Shown: positions 45,541 through 56,565, numbered from the stretch's first letter. The stretch is 64,000 bases of DNA from Halomonas litopenaei (GCF_017303055.1 NZ_JAEKJT010000010.1:124001-188000), one strand, 5' to 3'. The notes: generated from the letters alone by a model not told the origin. A program made the numbers and translations.

Positions 45541-45954
45541 CCACGCATCTCCACTGAAGTCATCCCGTGTTACCCGGACAGTGGCCTGTGTCCCTGTCCA
45601 GGTGAGCGGTATTCATACGGCCGTTTGATTTTGCCAGCTTGGTGCAAAGATTCACTTCCGTCAACCCCTACCATTACCTTAGAGGGATTACACGACGTTG
45701 AAGCAGGTAAAGGCATCCTGGCAGCGTTTAAGCATACTGTTAACAGAGCGCTGGAGAGGTGTCGTGGGAGCTGGCAGGGCCACCGCCGCTATGCCCTTGC
45801 GTAGGCCAGGTCGGGAGCGCAGCTTGCCTATGGTTAAATGGCGGCCTTGCGCTACACCCGCTGTCGATTGAGCGGCTGCGCATGACCTTGAGCACGACCC
45901 TGCGTTCAGCGCTTTTTGCAGTGCCGACTGTCTTTCATCGTTACGGATTCTCCT
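45541..45954. other. Region upstream of fadB
   Basis: 414 bp without a supported gene, between fadB and the divergent DUF2914-type gene. A TTGACG at about 45655-45660 on the minus strand could be a -35 for fadB, but no matching -10 is clear. No obvious FadR/PsrA palindrome was found. Confidence 0.5.
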
Positions 45955-47283
45955 ATGTCTACGCCGCCCGCCCAGCGCACCACGCTGAACGCCCTCCAGC
46001 GCACCATCGAAACCTGGGTTGCCCGCCTGCGTCCCTGGCACTGGGTCTGGCCACCGCTGGCCTTTGCCGCGGGCGTTGCCAGTTTCTTTCTGGTGGAGCG
46101 ACAGCAGTGGTTGGGTGTCCTGCTCGCCACTGGCATGCTGCTGGCGTGGATTCTGCTGCTGTCAGAGAGCCTGATCGGGAGAATCATGGTGCGGCGGGGC
46201 TACCCGTCCCTGCCCCGCGGCGTGACCACCTTTATTGCCCAGATGATTCACCAGGAAACCTTGTTCTTCACGCTTCCCTTCCTGGTCGCCACCACCGTCT
46301 GGACCAGCGGTCAGGCCCTGTTCACCTTGTTCATGCTGGCCATGGCTATCCTGTCGATTGTCGATCCCCTGTACTACCGTCTGGCCGCCCGCAAGCGCTG
46401 GCTGTATTTCGTCTTCCATGCCCAGTGCGTGTTTCTCGTCGTGCTGGTCACGCTGCCGCTGGTGCTGCACCTGAGTACCGGACAAAGCATGCTGGCGGCA
46501 GTGGTCGCCATGCTGCTGTTCAGCCTGCCAAGTCTATTGCATCTCCTGCGGCCACTCAGCCCAAGCCGGTGGCTGGCCATGTTCGCCTTGCTGCCGGTGT
46601 TGGCGGGGGCGGCCTGGCTCGGGCGTGTGTGGGTCCCTCCCGCCACGCTTTGGCTGTCTGGAAGCGCGCTCTCCCCCGCCTTCGACGAGGCCAGCCGCAC
46701 ACCTCAGGGCAACATGGCGCTGACCCCGGAGGCACTGACGTCTCGCGGTCTATATGCCTATACCGCGATTCACGCGCCGCGAGGACTCAAGGAAGAGGTC
46801 GTGCACGAGTGGCGTCATGAGGGGCAGCTGGTCGACCGCATCGCGCTTGAGATATACGGCGGCCGTGCAGAGGGATATCGCGCCTGGACCCGCAAGCAGA
46901 ACTTCCCTGACAACGTGACCGGCAGCTGGCGGATCGACGTCATGACCGCCGGGGGACAGCGCATCGGCGTCCTCAGGTTCGAGGTAGCGGATGATCCTGA
47001 CCAGGCCACCAGGGCAGATGCCACTATCGACACTCAGGTCGGCATGCCAGGGCTGCGCTTGCGGTGGCTGACGGCCGGCCCTGAGGGCCAAGAGGCAGAC
47101 CGGGAAGAGGAAAAAGAAGACGCTGGTACAGCTCCCGGATTGACGGAAGACCACTCAGGCCGCAGCGAAAGCAGCGAAAGCAGCGAAAGCAGCGAAAGCA
47201 GCGAAAGCAGCGAGGATAGTGAAAACACCGCAACCAGTGCGCCAGCCCCCAGCGAGGCCGTGCCACAGTCAACAGCGCAGTAA
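45955..47283 (+). CDS. Membrane protein with C-terminal DUF2914-type domain
   Basis: A 442-residue protein of unknown function. The first half (about 30-235) has several hydrophobic segments (WVWPPLAFAAGVASFFLV, FTLPFLVATTVWTSGQALF). A periplasmic or cytosolic beta domain follows (about 260-350: LYAYTAIHAPRGLKEEVVHE, GSWRIDVMTAGGQRIGVLRF), resembling DUF2914. The last 75 residues are a low-complexity acidic tail with a Glu-Ser-Ser repeat. The ATG at 45955 has only a weak ACGGA ribosome site. It is single-gene, oriented away from fadB. Confidence 0.8.
   Translation: MSTPPAQRTTLNALQRTIETWVARLRPWHWVWPPLAFAAGVASFFLVERQQWLGVLLATGMLLAWILLLSESLIGRIMVRRGYPSLPRGVTTFIAQMIHQETLFFTLPFLVATTVWTSGQALFTLFMLAMAILSIVDPLYYRLAARKRWLYFVFHAQCVFLVVLVTLPLVLHLSTGQSMLAAVVAMLLFSLPSLLHLLRPLSPSRWLAMFALLPVLAGAAWLGRVWVPPATLWLSGSALSPAFDEASRTPQGNMALTPEALTSRGLYAYTAIHAPRGLKEEVVHEWRHEGQLVDRIALEIYGGRAEGYRAWTRKQNFPDNVTGSWRIDVMTAGGQRIGVLRFEVADDPDQATRADATIDTQVGMPGLRLRWLTAGPEGQEADREEEKEDAGTAPGLTEDHSGRSESSESSESSESSESSEDSENTATSAPAPSEAVPQSTAQ
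47164..47208 (+). repeat. 9-bp tandem repeat in a coding tail
   Basis: Five perfect copies of AGCGAAAGC plus a diverged sixth, coding for repeated Ser-Glu-Ser. Copy-number change keeps the frame. Confidence 0.92.
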
Positions 47284-47413
47284 CAGGATCGGTGGATACC
47301 TCAATCGGACGATCGAGAAGGTGCATCAGAGGGCAAACCAGGGTGGTGGCTTGCATTCCCGCGCCAGCGTTCGGACAATCGAATCATTTGCAGCCTTGCG
47401 ATTCTAGGTCGAT

Positions 47414-47860
47414 ATGAACGAGAACATTGGATTCCAACTCTCCCGTGCACCGCGCATATGGCGGGCGGTGCTTGATCAACGTCTGGCTCCGCTGGGGCTC
47501 ACCCAGACCCGTTGGGTGACGCTCTATCATCTCTGGCGCATGCCAGAAGGCCAGCCACAATGCGACCTGGCTCGCGCTATCGGTGTCGAGGCGCCTTCAC
47601 TGGTACGAACCCTTGACCAACTCTGCGAGCAGGGCCTGGTGGAGCGCTGCCCCTGCGATCAGGACCGCCGCACCAAGCGCGTCCATCTCACGGAGCAGGC
47701 AACCCCGCTGCTGGAGAAGATCGACGCCATCGTGCGTGAAGCCAGGGAAGAAATGCTGAAGGGCCTGGATGATGAAGAGCAGGAACGCTTGAGTGACATG
47801 CTCAATCGTATCGAAGCCAATGGCCAGGCACTGTTAAGCCCGGAAGACTGCCAAGGCTAA
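47414..47860 (+). CDS. MarR/SlyA-family transcriptional regulator
   Basis: A 148-residue winged-helix regulator of SlyA length. Visible parts are APRIWRAVLDQRLAPLGLTQ, CDLARAIGVEAPSLVRTLDQ (recognition helix) and the wing CDQDRRTKRVHLTEQATPL. The dimerisation helices are at the two ends. SlyA proteins counteract H-NS or respond to aromatic acids. The ligand here is unknown, and no obvious target lies next to it. Confidence 0.92.
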   Translation: MNENIGFQLSRAPRIWRAVLDQRLAPLGLTQTRWVTLYHLWRMPEGQPQCDLARAIGVEAPSLVRTLDQLCEQGLVERCPCDQDRRTKRVHLTEQATPLLEKIDAIVREAREEMLKGLDDEEQERLSDMLNRIEANGQALLSPEDCQG

Positions 47861-47867
47861 GTGGCGC

Positions 47868-47933
47868 TGGCTTGGCTTGGCTTGATCAGGTCTGGTCTGG
47901 TCTGGTCTGGTCTGGTCTGGTCTGGTCTGGTCT
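47868..47933. repeat. Pentanucleotide microsatellite
   Basis: Three CTTGG-type units (about 47868-47883) and, after a short break, nine perfect GGTCT units (47889-47933). It starts a few bases after the stop of the SlyA-type gene, outside any coding region. Confidence 0.93.
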
Positions 47934-48039
47934 GACCCAGCATCGGCGGCGCGCATCCGCAGAATCGCAAAAGCGCGCCCTCCAAAGCAGAGCGATATAC
48001 CTTTAGCAGAGCGTCTTATCTTATCCCGCCCCGCGGAGC

Positions 48040-48570
48040 CTAAGGCGGCGAGCCCGGGACGCTGCCGGCCGGACGATCAGGACGCCCCTGCAGCGCATCT
48101 CGGAGTGCCGCTGCTGGCGCCGAGATAGCGCCAAACTCCGGCGCCTCGAGAGACTCCTCCCACCAAAGTGTCAAGGCTTTGTCACAGGATTCCACCACCC
48201 AGGCGTCGTCCGGCAGTTGTGACAGCAGCCTCGACAGGCGTGCGCTGATGACAGAGGGCAATGGCTCCAGCGGCTGTACCCTCCAGCGCCAGCCTTCATC
48301 GTATTTAAAGTGCTTCAACGACTCGCTGGCCCGAGCCTTGCGCACCAGCACAAAATGCGGTCCCGGGCGCTGAGCAGGATAGGCCCAACGATAGGCCGCC
48401 ATCTTGTCGACCTCACCATGCAACGGGGGTGCATCCAGCTTGACGCTGGCACCTGCTTCAATGGCAACCTGACGCAGCTGGCTCTGCCGACGCTCCCTGG
48501 CGGTGGGCCTGAGCCACATCGCTGGTGCGAAGACCATCCCTACGACACCCAGTATCAGTAGCCACAACAT
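48040..48570 (-). CDS. Membrane-anchored protein of unknown function
   Basis: A 176-residue protein with one N-terminal hydrophobic segment (LWLLILGVVGMVFAPAMWL), then a soluble region: GPHFVLVRKARASESLKHFK, WVVESCDKALTLWWEES. The C-terminal tail is Pro/Gly-rich. I do not recognise a known domain. It lies upstream of, and divergent from, the universal stress protein gene. Confidence 0.72.
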   Translation of the reverse strand: MLWLLILGVVGMVFAPAMWLRPTARERRQSQLRQVAIEAGASVKLDAPPLHGEVDKMAAYRWAYPAQRPGPHFVLVRKARASESLKHFKYDEGWRWRVQPLEPLPSVISARLSRLLSQLPDDAWVVESCDKALTLWWEESLEAPEFGAISAPAAALRDALQGRPDRPAGSVPGSPP

Positions 48571-48680
48571 ACGGTTTCCTTTGCAAAAACGTTGATCGTC
48601 GGCATTGTTTTGACTGCCACGGCGTCCTAGAGTGACATTACGATACCTCTTTTACTTGACCGCCGAGGAGGCGTAGTCCC

Positions 48681-49127
48681 GTGAGCAATGAATATCGTCA
48701 TGTGCTGGTGGCAGTGGACCTCACCAAGGACTCTCACAAGATCCTCGAACGAGCCTTGCAGGTCGCTGACCGCAACCACGCCAAGCTATCGATCATGCAC
48801 ACCCTGGAGCCACTGGGCTTTGCCTATGGCGGTGACATTCCCATGGATCTCACCAGCATTCAGGATCAGCTGGATGACCATGCCAAGCAACGTCTGGCGG
48901 AGATCGCCGATGCCACGGTCGCCCGGGAAGATCAGCATGTAGTGGTGGGCATGCCAGATACCGAAATTCACCGTTTTGCCGACGAAAACGGCGTAGACCT
49001 TATCGTGGTTGGCTCACACGGTCGCCATGGTTTCGCTCTGTTGCTCGGCTCCACCTCTACCGGGGTACTCCATGGAGCCCAGTGCGATGTGCTGGCCGTG
49101 CGAGTCGGCAAGGAAAGCGAAGAGTAA
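48681..49127 (+). CDS. Universal stress protein (UspA family)
   Basis: A 148-residue single UspA domain. It starts YRHVLVAVDLTKDSHKILER and has the nucleotide-binding motif VGSHGRHGFALLLGSTSTGV of ATP-binding members (G2xG9xGS/T pattern). It begins with GTG, preceded by GAGGAGG about ten bases upstream; no ATG near it gives the first strand. Expected to bind ATP and act under stress. Confidence 0.93.
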   Translation: MSNEYRHVLVAVDLTKDSHKILERALQVADRNHAKLSIMHTLEPLGFAYGGDIPMDLTSIQDQLDDHAKQRLAEIADATVAREDQHVVVGMPDTEIHRFADENGVDLIVVGSHGRHGFALLLGSTSTGVLHGAQCDVLAVRVGKESEE

Positions 49128-49168
49128 GCACACCACCCACCACCCTATCGGGTGTCATGCATCTCCAA

Positions 49169-49199
49169 CGTTGGCGCCGGCTTCATGCCGGCTCCAACG
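49169..49199. repeat. REP-like hairpin
   Basis: CGTTGGCGCCGGC (49169-49181) and GCCGGCTCCAACG (49187-49199) pair with one mismatch around a 5-base loop, between usp and the end of uup. It resembles the short dispersed palindromes of gammaproteobacterial intergenic regions. No other copy is obvious in this window. Confidence 0.55.
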
Positions 49200-49220
49200 A
49201 CTGCCTTGGCCACAGCTGGG

Positions 49221-51197
<1,977 letters not shown>

Positions 51198-51379
51198 GCT
51201 TCACCTCATCGCTTGATCATCGTCATAGTGTACCTCAAGCCCCGGGCTCTCTGGCATGGGCAGCATCTGCCAAGCACTCTCGACCAGGCCGAGGTCCGAG
51301 CCACTTGGCGCCAATGGTGGTCACGCCTCGCGACAGGTACAATGCGCCCCCTGCTTCATTCCCCGCCAAGGAGCCCGCC

Positions 51380-52234
51380 TTGTCAGCCTGCGATGACACT
51401 CAGGATGATCTGCTACCTGACGCCCTGCGCTTTCGTTCTCCAACGCCACTGGTCGACATTGGCGCCAACCTTACCCATGAGAGCTTCGCCAAGGACCTCG
51501 ACGCGACCCTGACAAGAGCCCGCCGTGCCGGCGTCGAGACAATGGTGCTGACAGGTACCGACCTGGCTCACGCACGCCAGGCCGCGGAGCTGGCAAAGCA
51601 CCATCCGGGCTTATATGCGACGGCAGGGGTGCACCCCCACCACGCGAGCGAATGGTCCACTGAGTTGGAAGCCGCCATGCGCGCTCTTCACCGCCTCCCC
51701 GAGGTCGTCGCCGTAGGTGAGTGCGGGCTCGACTTCCATCGCAACTTCTCCACGCCTGCACAGCAGGAGGCTGCCTTCGAGGCGCAGCTAGCATTGTCGG
51801 TGGAATCAGGCCTCCCACTCTTTATCCATGAGCGAGACGCGGGTGAGCGGATGCGTGACATCCTGCGGGCATGGCGAGATGATATTCCACGGGCCGTGGT
51901 GCACTGCTTTACGGCCGATCGGGACACGCTGCACGGCTACCTCGATCTTGATCTGCATATCGGCCTGACCGGTTGGCTGTGCGATGAGCGCCGTGGCCAC
52001 CACTTGCGCGACATGGTAGGCGACATTCCCGCCAATCGGCTGATGGTAGAGACCGACTGTCCCTACCTGCTGCCCCGTAACCTGCCAGCCAAGCTCAAGG
52101 GACGCCGCCATGAGCCGGCCCTGCTGCCATGGATCGTCCGTGAAATCGCTCATTGGCGTGGCGAAGATGAGGCCACCCTGGCAGCCAGCAGCACCGCCAC
52201 GGCGAGAACGTTCTTTGACCTCAAGGAGTCCTGA
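51380..52234 (+). CDS. TatD-family metal-dependent hydrolase
   Basis: A 284-residue TIM-barrel DNase-type hydrolase (TatD/YcfH/YjjV group). Metal ligands and family blocks are LVDIGANLTHESFAKDLD, ATAGVHPHHASEW, VAVGECGLDFHRN, PLFIHERDA, AVVHCFTADRDTL and LMVETDCPYLLPRN. The TTG start at 51380 has AAGGAG six bases upstream; no ATG gives the right N-terminus. It is followed after one base by a small gene, so the two are coexpressed. Confidence 0.93.
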   Translation: MSACDDTQDDLLPDALRFRSPTPLVDIGANLTHESFAKDLDATLTRARRAGVETMVLTGTDLAHARQAAELAKHHPGLYATAGVHPHHASEWSTELEAAMRALHRLPEVVAVGECGLDFHRNFSTPAQQEAAFEAQLALSVESGLPLFIHERDAGERMRDILRAWRDDIPRAVVHCFTADRDTLHGYLDLDLHIGLTGWLCDERRGHHLRDMVGDIPANRLMVETDCPYLLPRNLPAKLKGRRHEPALLPWIVREIAHWRGEDEATLAASSTATARTFFDLKES

Positions 52235-52235
52235 C

Positions 52236-52724
52236 ATGGGCGACATGCCTGCCTTTATCGCCGTAGAAACCGGCGGCGACGGTGACCTGCCCCTGGCGAT
52301 CGCCTGGAGCCTGGATGACGGACGCATCAAGCACACCCTGATTCAGCCCGACGAGGACTGGCTGGACGCAGAGACCGTCTCACTGGGCGACTACAGTCGT
52401 GAGGAGCTGGCCAGCATCGGCGTCAGCCCCCTCGACGTCATCCGAGAACTCGAGACCGATCACTTCAACGCGACCTTGCTTACGGCGGGCGTATTTGATG
52501 ACGAGGCGGCCATTTCTCGCCTGTTCGACACCTACGGGCTGGACCCCTTCGTGGAGCTGGCACCGGCAGAGACCCTGTATCCTGACCTGGACCCCGGTGA
52601 GTGGGCGAGAGCGCGTAATGAGCTGTTCGGTGAACTTGGCCTGGAGCCGATGCGCCCCGAGCAGGAGGTCGAAGTCATGCTGCACCTGCATCGCCGTCTC
52701 AGCGGCAGCGTCGACGACGAATAA
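52236..52724 (+). CDS. Conserved protein, possible degenerate exonuclease fold
   Basis: A 162-residue protein downstream of tatD; AAGGAG precedes the ATG, and the TatD stop overlaps this ribosome site region. Its start PAFIAVETGGDGDLPLAIAW resembles the first strand of DnaQ-like 3'-5' exonucleases (DxE). The first Asp is absent here (AVE), and the third motif is unclear. It could be an inactive exonuclease relative or an unrelated fold; I give no function. Acidic overall. Confidence 0.72.
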   Translation: MGDMPAFIAVETGGDGDLPLAIAWSLDDGRIKHTLIQPDEDWLDAETVSLGDYSREELASIGVSPLDVIRELETDHFNATLLTAGVFDDEAAISRLFDTYGLDPFVELAPAETLYPDLDPGEWARARNELFGELGLEPMRPEQEVEVMLHLHRRLSGSVDDE

Positions 52725-52730
52725 GGCGAC

Positions 52731-53330
52731 TCAGCTGATCACTGGCTCAGGTACAAGCCGCTTGCGGCCACAGCGAATCGCCTCTGCCAGCCCCCTGCCC
52801 TCGAGATAGAACGTCTTCAGAGCCGCTTCAAATGCCGCGGCTCTGAGCGGCAACCCATCACGGCAATAGCGCTCGGCGCGGGCAGCCACCCGCCGGGAAA
52901 AGGCTTCCCGATCAACCTCGACCTCTCCCAGGTTGTCGACGCTGACATGGAAGCTCAGTCCTGCCGCTCGGCAGAACAAGCTTTCAAGGGCCTGAGGTGC
53001 CACCTCGACCTGTTCAAAGGCCTGTTGCTGGTGCTGGTCGCGCCCATCGGGCTCATACCAGTAGCCATAATCCTCGAGCTGTCGCCGCCGGGCCCCGGCG
53101 ATGCACCAATGGCTGACTTCATGCAGTACGCTGGCAAAAAAGCCGCGGGCAAAGATCACTCTGTGCCAAGGGGTATGCTCATCGGCAGGCAGATACAAGG
53201 GCTCATCTCCACCGCGTTCAAGGCGGGTCTGGAAAGACTCTGAAAACAGGCCATCGAACAGAGCGATGACATCTTCAAGGCGGTGCTCCACTGGGGCTCC
53301 TTGCAAAGGCGGTGATAGAAGGCTCGTCAT
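52731..53330 (-). CDS. epmC: Elongation factor P hydroxylase
   Basis: A 199-residue enzyme that hydroxylates the lysylated Lys of EF-P. Very close to E. coli YfcM: ESFQTRLERGGDEPLYLPAD, HEVSHWCIAGARRRQLEDYG (HEXXH-like metal site), YGYWYEPDGRDQHQQQAFEQ, CRAAGLSFHVSVDNLGEVEV. The ATG at 53330 gives the family length. It implies EpmA and EpmB elsewhere in the genome. It converges with the tatD pair, leaving six bases between stops. Confidence 0.95.
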   Translation of the reverse strand: MTSLLSPPLQGAPVEHRLEDVIALFDGLFSESFQTRLERGGDEPLYLPADEHTPWHRVIFARGFFASVLHEVSHWCIAGARRRQLEDYGYWYEPDGRDQHQQQAFEQVEVAPQALESLFCRAAGLSFHVSVDNLGEVEVDREAFSRRVAARAERYCRDGLPLRAAAFEAALKTFYLEGRGLAEAIRCGRKRLVPEPVIS

Positions 53331-54227
53331 GAACGTCCGGCGCTGCACCGGGCGACGGCAATGCCGCCAGGCGTGCAAGAATAACAAGACCCGGGATAAC
53401 GCCAAAGCCACAGGCTATGGCGATGCTGTGCCAATCCAGCAGCTCGCTTCCACCCAGCTCAACCGTGGAGCGCGGTGCAGACCTTTCACGCCATGCTGAC
53501 GTCCTCTCGGCCAGCACTATGACCGAGTTCACTAAGGCGACGAAAACCTTCACGTTGTGCCAGCTGTTTTCTCCGTCCTCCTGCTGCCGAGAGCATCCGC
53601 GCTGTTGCTACTCATTACTGAGCCAGCTACCTGCAGTAAAGGCGGCTGAATGCAGCTACGGCGAGCTCGCCAAGACACTATCAAAGGTGATATTCGAGCG
53701 GGATCGCATCTAAGGCACAGCATGTAAGAAAATAGCACAACCTGTTTAGGCCATTACCCATTCCTTTTGATTTTTTTTGTCCTAGAAACTTGATCCACCC
53801 AGCTTTGACTTCGCTCAACTAAAGACACTCTGTTAGCATGGTCTTCGAGACAATCCATCTTCTTCATATTAGGTGTTTTTTCGAAAAAGTAAAAATCAAA
53901 AAAGATGACGTCGACCTGCTGAATATTTTCGGCAAGGATAACTACGATAATCATTTTTCGTTAGTTTCTTGAGGCACATGTAGGCTGTTGACCGCTCTCG
54001 ATATCGACGCTGATGCTCGATATTGCAGAAATCTAAGTATCTAGGATATGCGCATCACACAGTTGGATTACGTAAAAAAGGGAATAGCAGCGACCTCATC
54101 GCCATACGGACTAATAAAGAAAAACACTTTCTATATTGTTTTTTGATCTAGCAATGAAAAAAGCCGAAATAAAAAATAGTAACTGCCACATCTCAGAACA
54201 CGCTCCTCATTCCTAATGGAGAAAAAA
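53331..54227. other. 897-bp region without a convincing gene, turning AT-rich
   Basis: From 53331 to about 53700 the sequence is GC-rich, with only short frames lacking ribosome sites. From about 53700 composition drops sharply to AT-rich and stays so to about 56000. A 66-codon frame on the minus strand (53754-53954) and a 98-codon frame (53417-53713, plus) are weak candidates and may be relics. No tRNA, integrase or terminal repeat is seen. The last 100 bases are very A/T-rich and probably hold the promoter of the next gene. Confidence 0.6.
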
Positions 54228-55286
54228 ATGAACCCATACGAAAATTTACCAGATAATGCCTTCTGGAAAAAAATGGCGGCCGAGAAGTCGATCTTCGATA
54301 TATCGGAGCTGTGGTCACCAAAGTTCAAGGTTGCTCGTAGACATAAGGTAGTAACTTTTGGATCTTGCTTTGCACAGCATATCGGCAACGCACTAGAGAG
54401 CCGGGGTTACCATTGGCTTTCGACAGAAAAACCCCCAGCGCGCCTTTCTGAAGATAACGCAAGAAAATATAACTACAATGTATTTTCAGCAAGAACCGGA
54501 AACATTTACACCACTTCACTGCTCAAGCAGTGGGTCGAATGGGCGTTAGAAACAAGAGAGGTACCAGATGAAGTCTGGGAGAAGGATGGTCGCTTTTATG
54601 ATCCCTTTCGCCCTGTCATCGAGCCGCAGGGTTTCTGTAGTGAAGAAGAGCTGAAGCTTTCTCGACAGCAGGCTATAGCGTCGTTCAAAGAATGCATCGA
54701 GACGTCGGATCACTTTGTTTTTACCTTAGGCTTGACCGAGGGATGGTACAATTCGGAGCATGGCTACGAGTATCCGATGTGTCCGGGCACCTCTGCAGGA
54801 ATGTATCAGGACAATGTCCACGCCTTCAGTAACCAGGTATTCCATGAAGTCCTTAAGCGCCTGAGTGAAGCGATGGAGATGATGCGACATGTCAATCCGT
54901 CGCTAAAATTCATACTGACCGTTTCTCCAGTTCCACTAGTGGCCACCCATTCGGGCAACAATGTACTGGTTGCAACGATGGAGTCCAAATCAGTACTTCG
55001 CGCTGTCGCGGGACAATTAGCTAGAACTCGCCCCTATGTCGACTATTTCCCTTCTTACGAAATCATCAATAGCCCAGTATTCAAGGGTGTATTTTTCGAG
55101 CCGAATCAAAGAAATGTTAATCCCGCAGGCGTCCGATTTGTCATGGACCACTTTTTTCAATGCCAACAGGAAAAATTCGGTGCGGAGTCACCCGTCACGA
55201 AAAGAAGCGTGAAAGATAGTGGCATAGACAGCAGTGAGCTCGTGTGTGAAGAAGAGATACTCGAAGCCTTTGGAGGCGATATATGA
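54228..55286 (+). CDS. GSCFA-domain protein
   Basis: A 352-residue protein of the GSCFA family, an SGNH-hydrolase-related fold. The name-giving motif is visible in VVTFGSCFAQHIGNALESRG. FVFTLGLTEGWYN and ILTVSPVPLVATHSGNN are also typical. SGNH-like enzymes remove or transfer acyl groups on glycans. It overlaps the next gene by ATGA, and composition is AT-rich unlike the neighbours, which suggests acquisition by transfer. The ATG at 54228 has GGAG seven bases upstream and is preferred to one four codons earlier. The substrate is unknown, with surface polysaccharide as the main candidate. Confidence 0.86.
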   Translation: MNPYENLPDNAFWKKMAAEKSIFDISELWSPKFKVARRHKVVTFGSCFAQHIGNALESRGYHWLSTEKPPARLSEDNARKYNYNVFSARTGNIYTTSLLKQWVEWALETREVPDEVWEKDGRFYDPFRPVIEPQGFCSEEELKLSRQQAIASFKECIETSDHFVFTLGLTEGWYNSEHGYEYPMCPGTSAGMYQDNVHAFSNQVFHEVLKRLSEAMEMMRHVNPSLKFILTVSPVPLVATHSGNNVLVATMESKSVLRAVAGQLARTRPYVDYFPSYEIINSPVFKGVFFEPNQRNVNPAGVRFVMDHFFQCQQEKFGAESPVTKRSVKDSGIDSSELVCEEEILEAFGGDI

Positions 55287-56005
55287 AAAGAAAGATCTGC
55301 GTTATAGGCAATAGCCACGTCGGCGCCTTGAAGACAGCTTGGGACCTGATGCCAGAGTGGCATAGCGAAAACGAACTCGTCTTTTTTGCCGCGAGAGCCA
55401 ATGGAATGAGTGACCTTCATCTTGAGGGCAAACATCTTATCCCTCGTTCATTGAAGCTGGAGGAGTCAATAAGATTTACATCAGGAGGACTGAGTAATAT
55501 TGATGTCTCAGACTATGACATCTTCTTAATCTACGGACTTCAGATGGAGGCTTTTTTTATTGAGCAGGACACTTTCTTTTCAGCGGCAGTGGTCAGGCAA
55601 TCTGTAATAGACAGTGTCAGCAACACTCTTTCCCTACACATCTTGAAACAAATAAGAAGTGTGACGGACAGCGGCATATATATTGGACACTGCCCTTTAC
55701 CTGAATTGCAAAGTGTCGAAGAGGAAGTATATTCTACAGAGGACTATATTTCCGGCGTAGAAGTGATGAATGATGAGGTGTTCAAATCGTTCCGCGCGAA
55801 GTTGATCCCACAGCCCGTCGCTACGATCGTCAATGGAGCCTTTACCAAACCAGAGTTCTCGAAGGGCAGTAAAAGGCTATCTGTGGGTGATGACCGGGAT
55901 GAGCAGGAGCATCCGGAGCACAATAGGAAGCACATGAACGACGCGTTTGGCAGAGAGTGGCTATCACATTTTTTTGAGCAGGCCTCAGCAGGATCGTCAT
56001 ATTGA
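55283..56005 (+). CDS. SGNH-like protein partner of the GSCFA protein
   Basis: A 240-residue protein. It starts KRKICVIGNSHVGALKTAWD, a GNSH variant of the SGNH block I motif. Near the end, HNRKHMNDAFGREWL could supply the block V Asp-His. Same AT-rich codon use as the GSCFA gene, ATGA overlap, and GGAGG six bases upstream. No signal peptide, so it is probably cytosolic. The family link is by motif only; an esterase or acyltransferase on glycans is the working guess. Confidence 0.75.
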   Translation: MKRKICVIGNSHVGALKTAWDLMPEWHSENELVFFAARANGMSDLHLEGKHLIPRSLKLEESIRFTSGGLSNIDVSDYDIFLIYGLQMEAFFIEQDTFFSAAVVRQSVIDSVSNTLSLHILKQIRSVTDSGIYIGHCPLPELQSVEEEVYSTEDYISGVEVMNDEVFKSFRAKLIPQPVATIVNGAFTKPEFSKGSKRLSVGDDRDEQEHPEHNRKHMNDAFGREWLSHFFEQASAGSSY

Positions 56006-56565
56006 TAAGGGTAAGCGCGATGGAGTGCGGAAATCTCGTCACACCCGCTGGCTGGATAGATCCTGCTCTATCTGCCTGCGGATGGACACTACGACCAGTC
56101 TGCTGACCGGCGTCATCAGGGCGTGGCCCCCAGCCGGTGCGCTGGCGATTGCAGGCTGAGTTTTACCTCAGCCTGCAATTACCGCGAGAACTGACCGTTC
56201 AGAGAGGCTTCGCTAGAGGCGGATACCAGTGCCGCTATCTGCCATCTAGTCGACACTGTCGAGGTCATGGACGGTTGGCGTGCGGCTGCCTGTACGCCGC
56301 CTTCGGCTCGCACCGAGGTTTGGCCAGGGGATAATGACCAACATTTGATACCTGCTGGATGAACGAGCACCTGCCACGTAAGGCTGCGCTGAGAAATGGT
56401 GCAGAGGCATACCGTCTTTTCCATTGATGCTCGCAGCCAACGCCGCTGACAGGCGCCAGAATGGTGCATCGCTGATACACTCACACCATCTCCTATCGGC
56501 CGACAGCGCAGGATGCGGATAGCCAGGGCATGACGCCCGTTACCTTTTGCATGGAGCCTTAGATC
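56006..56565. other. 560-bp gene-free region between the insert and the MATE gene
   Basis: GC content returns to normal here. It contains a perfect 13-bp stem (ATTGCAGGCTGAG at 56148-56160, complement at 56167-56179, loop TTTTAC) about 140 bases after the SGNH-like gene, probably its transcript end. No frame with both a start site and recognisable protein was found; the long antisense frame entering the MATE gene is rejected. Confidence 0.6.
56148..56179 (+). terminator. Strong hairpin after the GSCFA/SGNH pair
   Basis: A perfect 13-bp stem with a six-base loop. There is no T tract after it, so it may be a Rho-independent-like element with poor tail or only an mRNA end protector. Confidence 0.45.

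Noticed and set aside
47889..47933. CRISPR or iteron array
   Set aside because: A simple five-base microsatellite.
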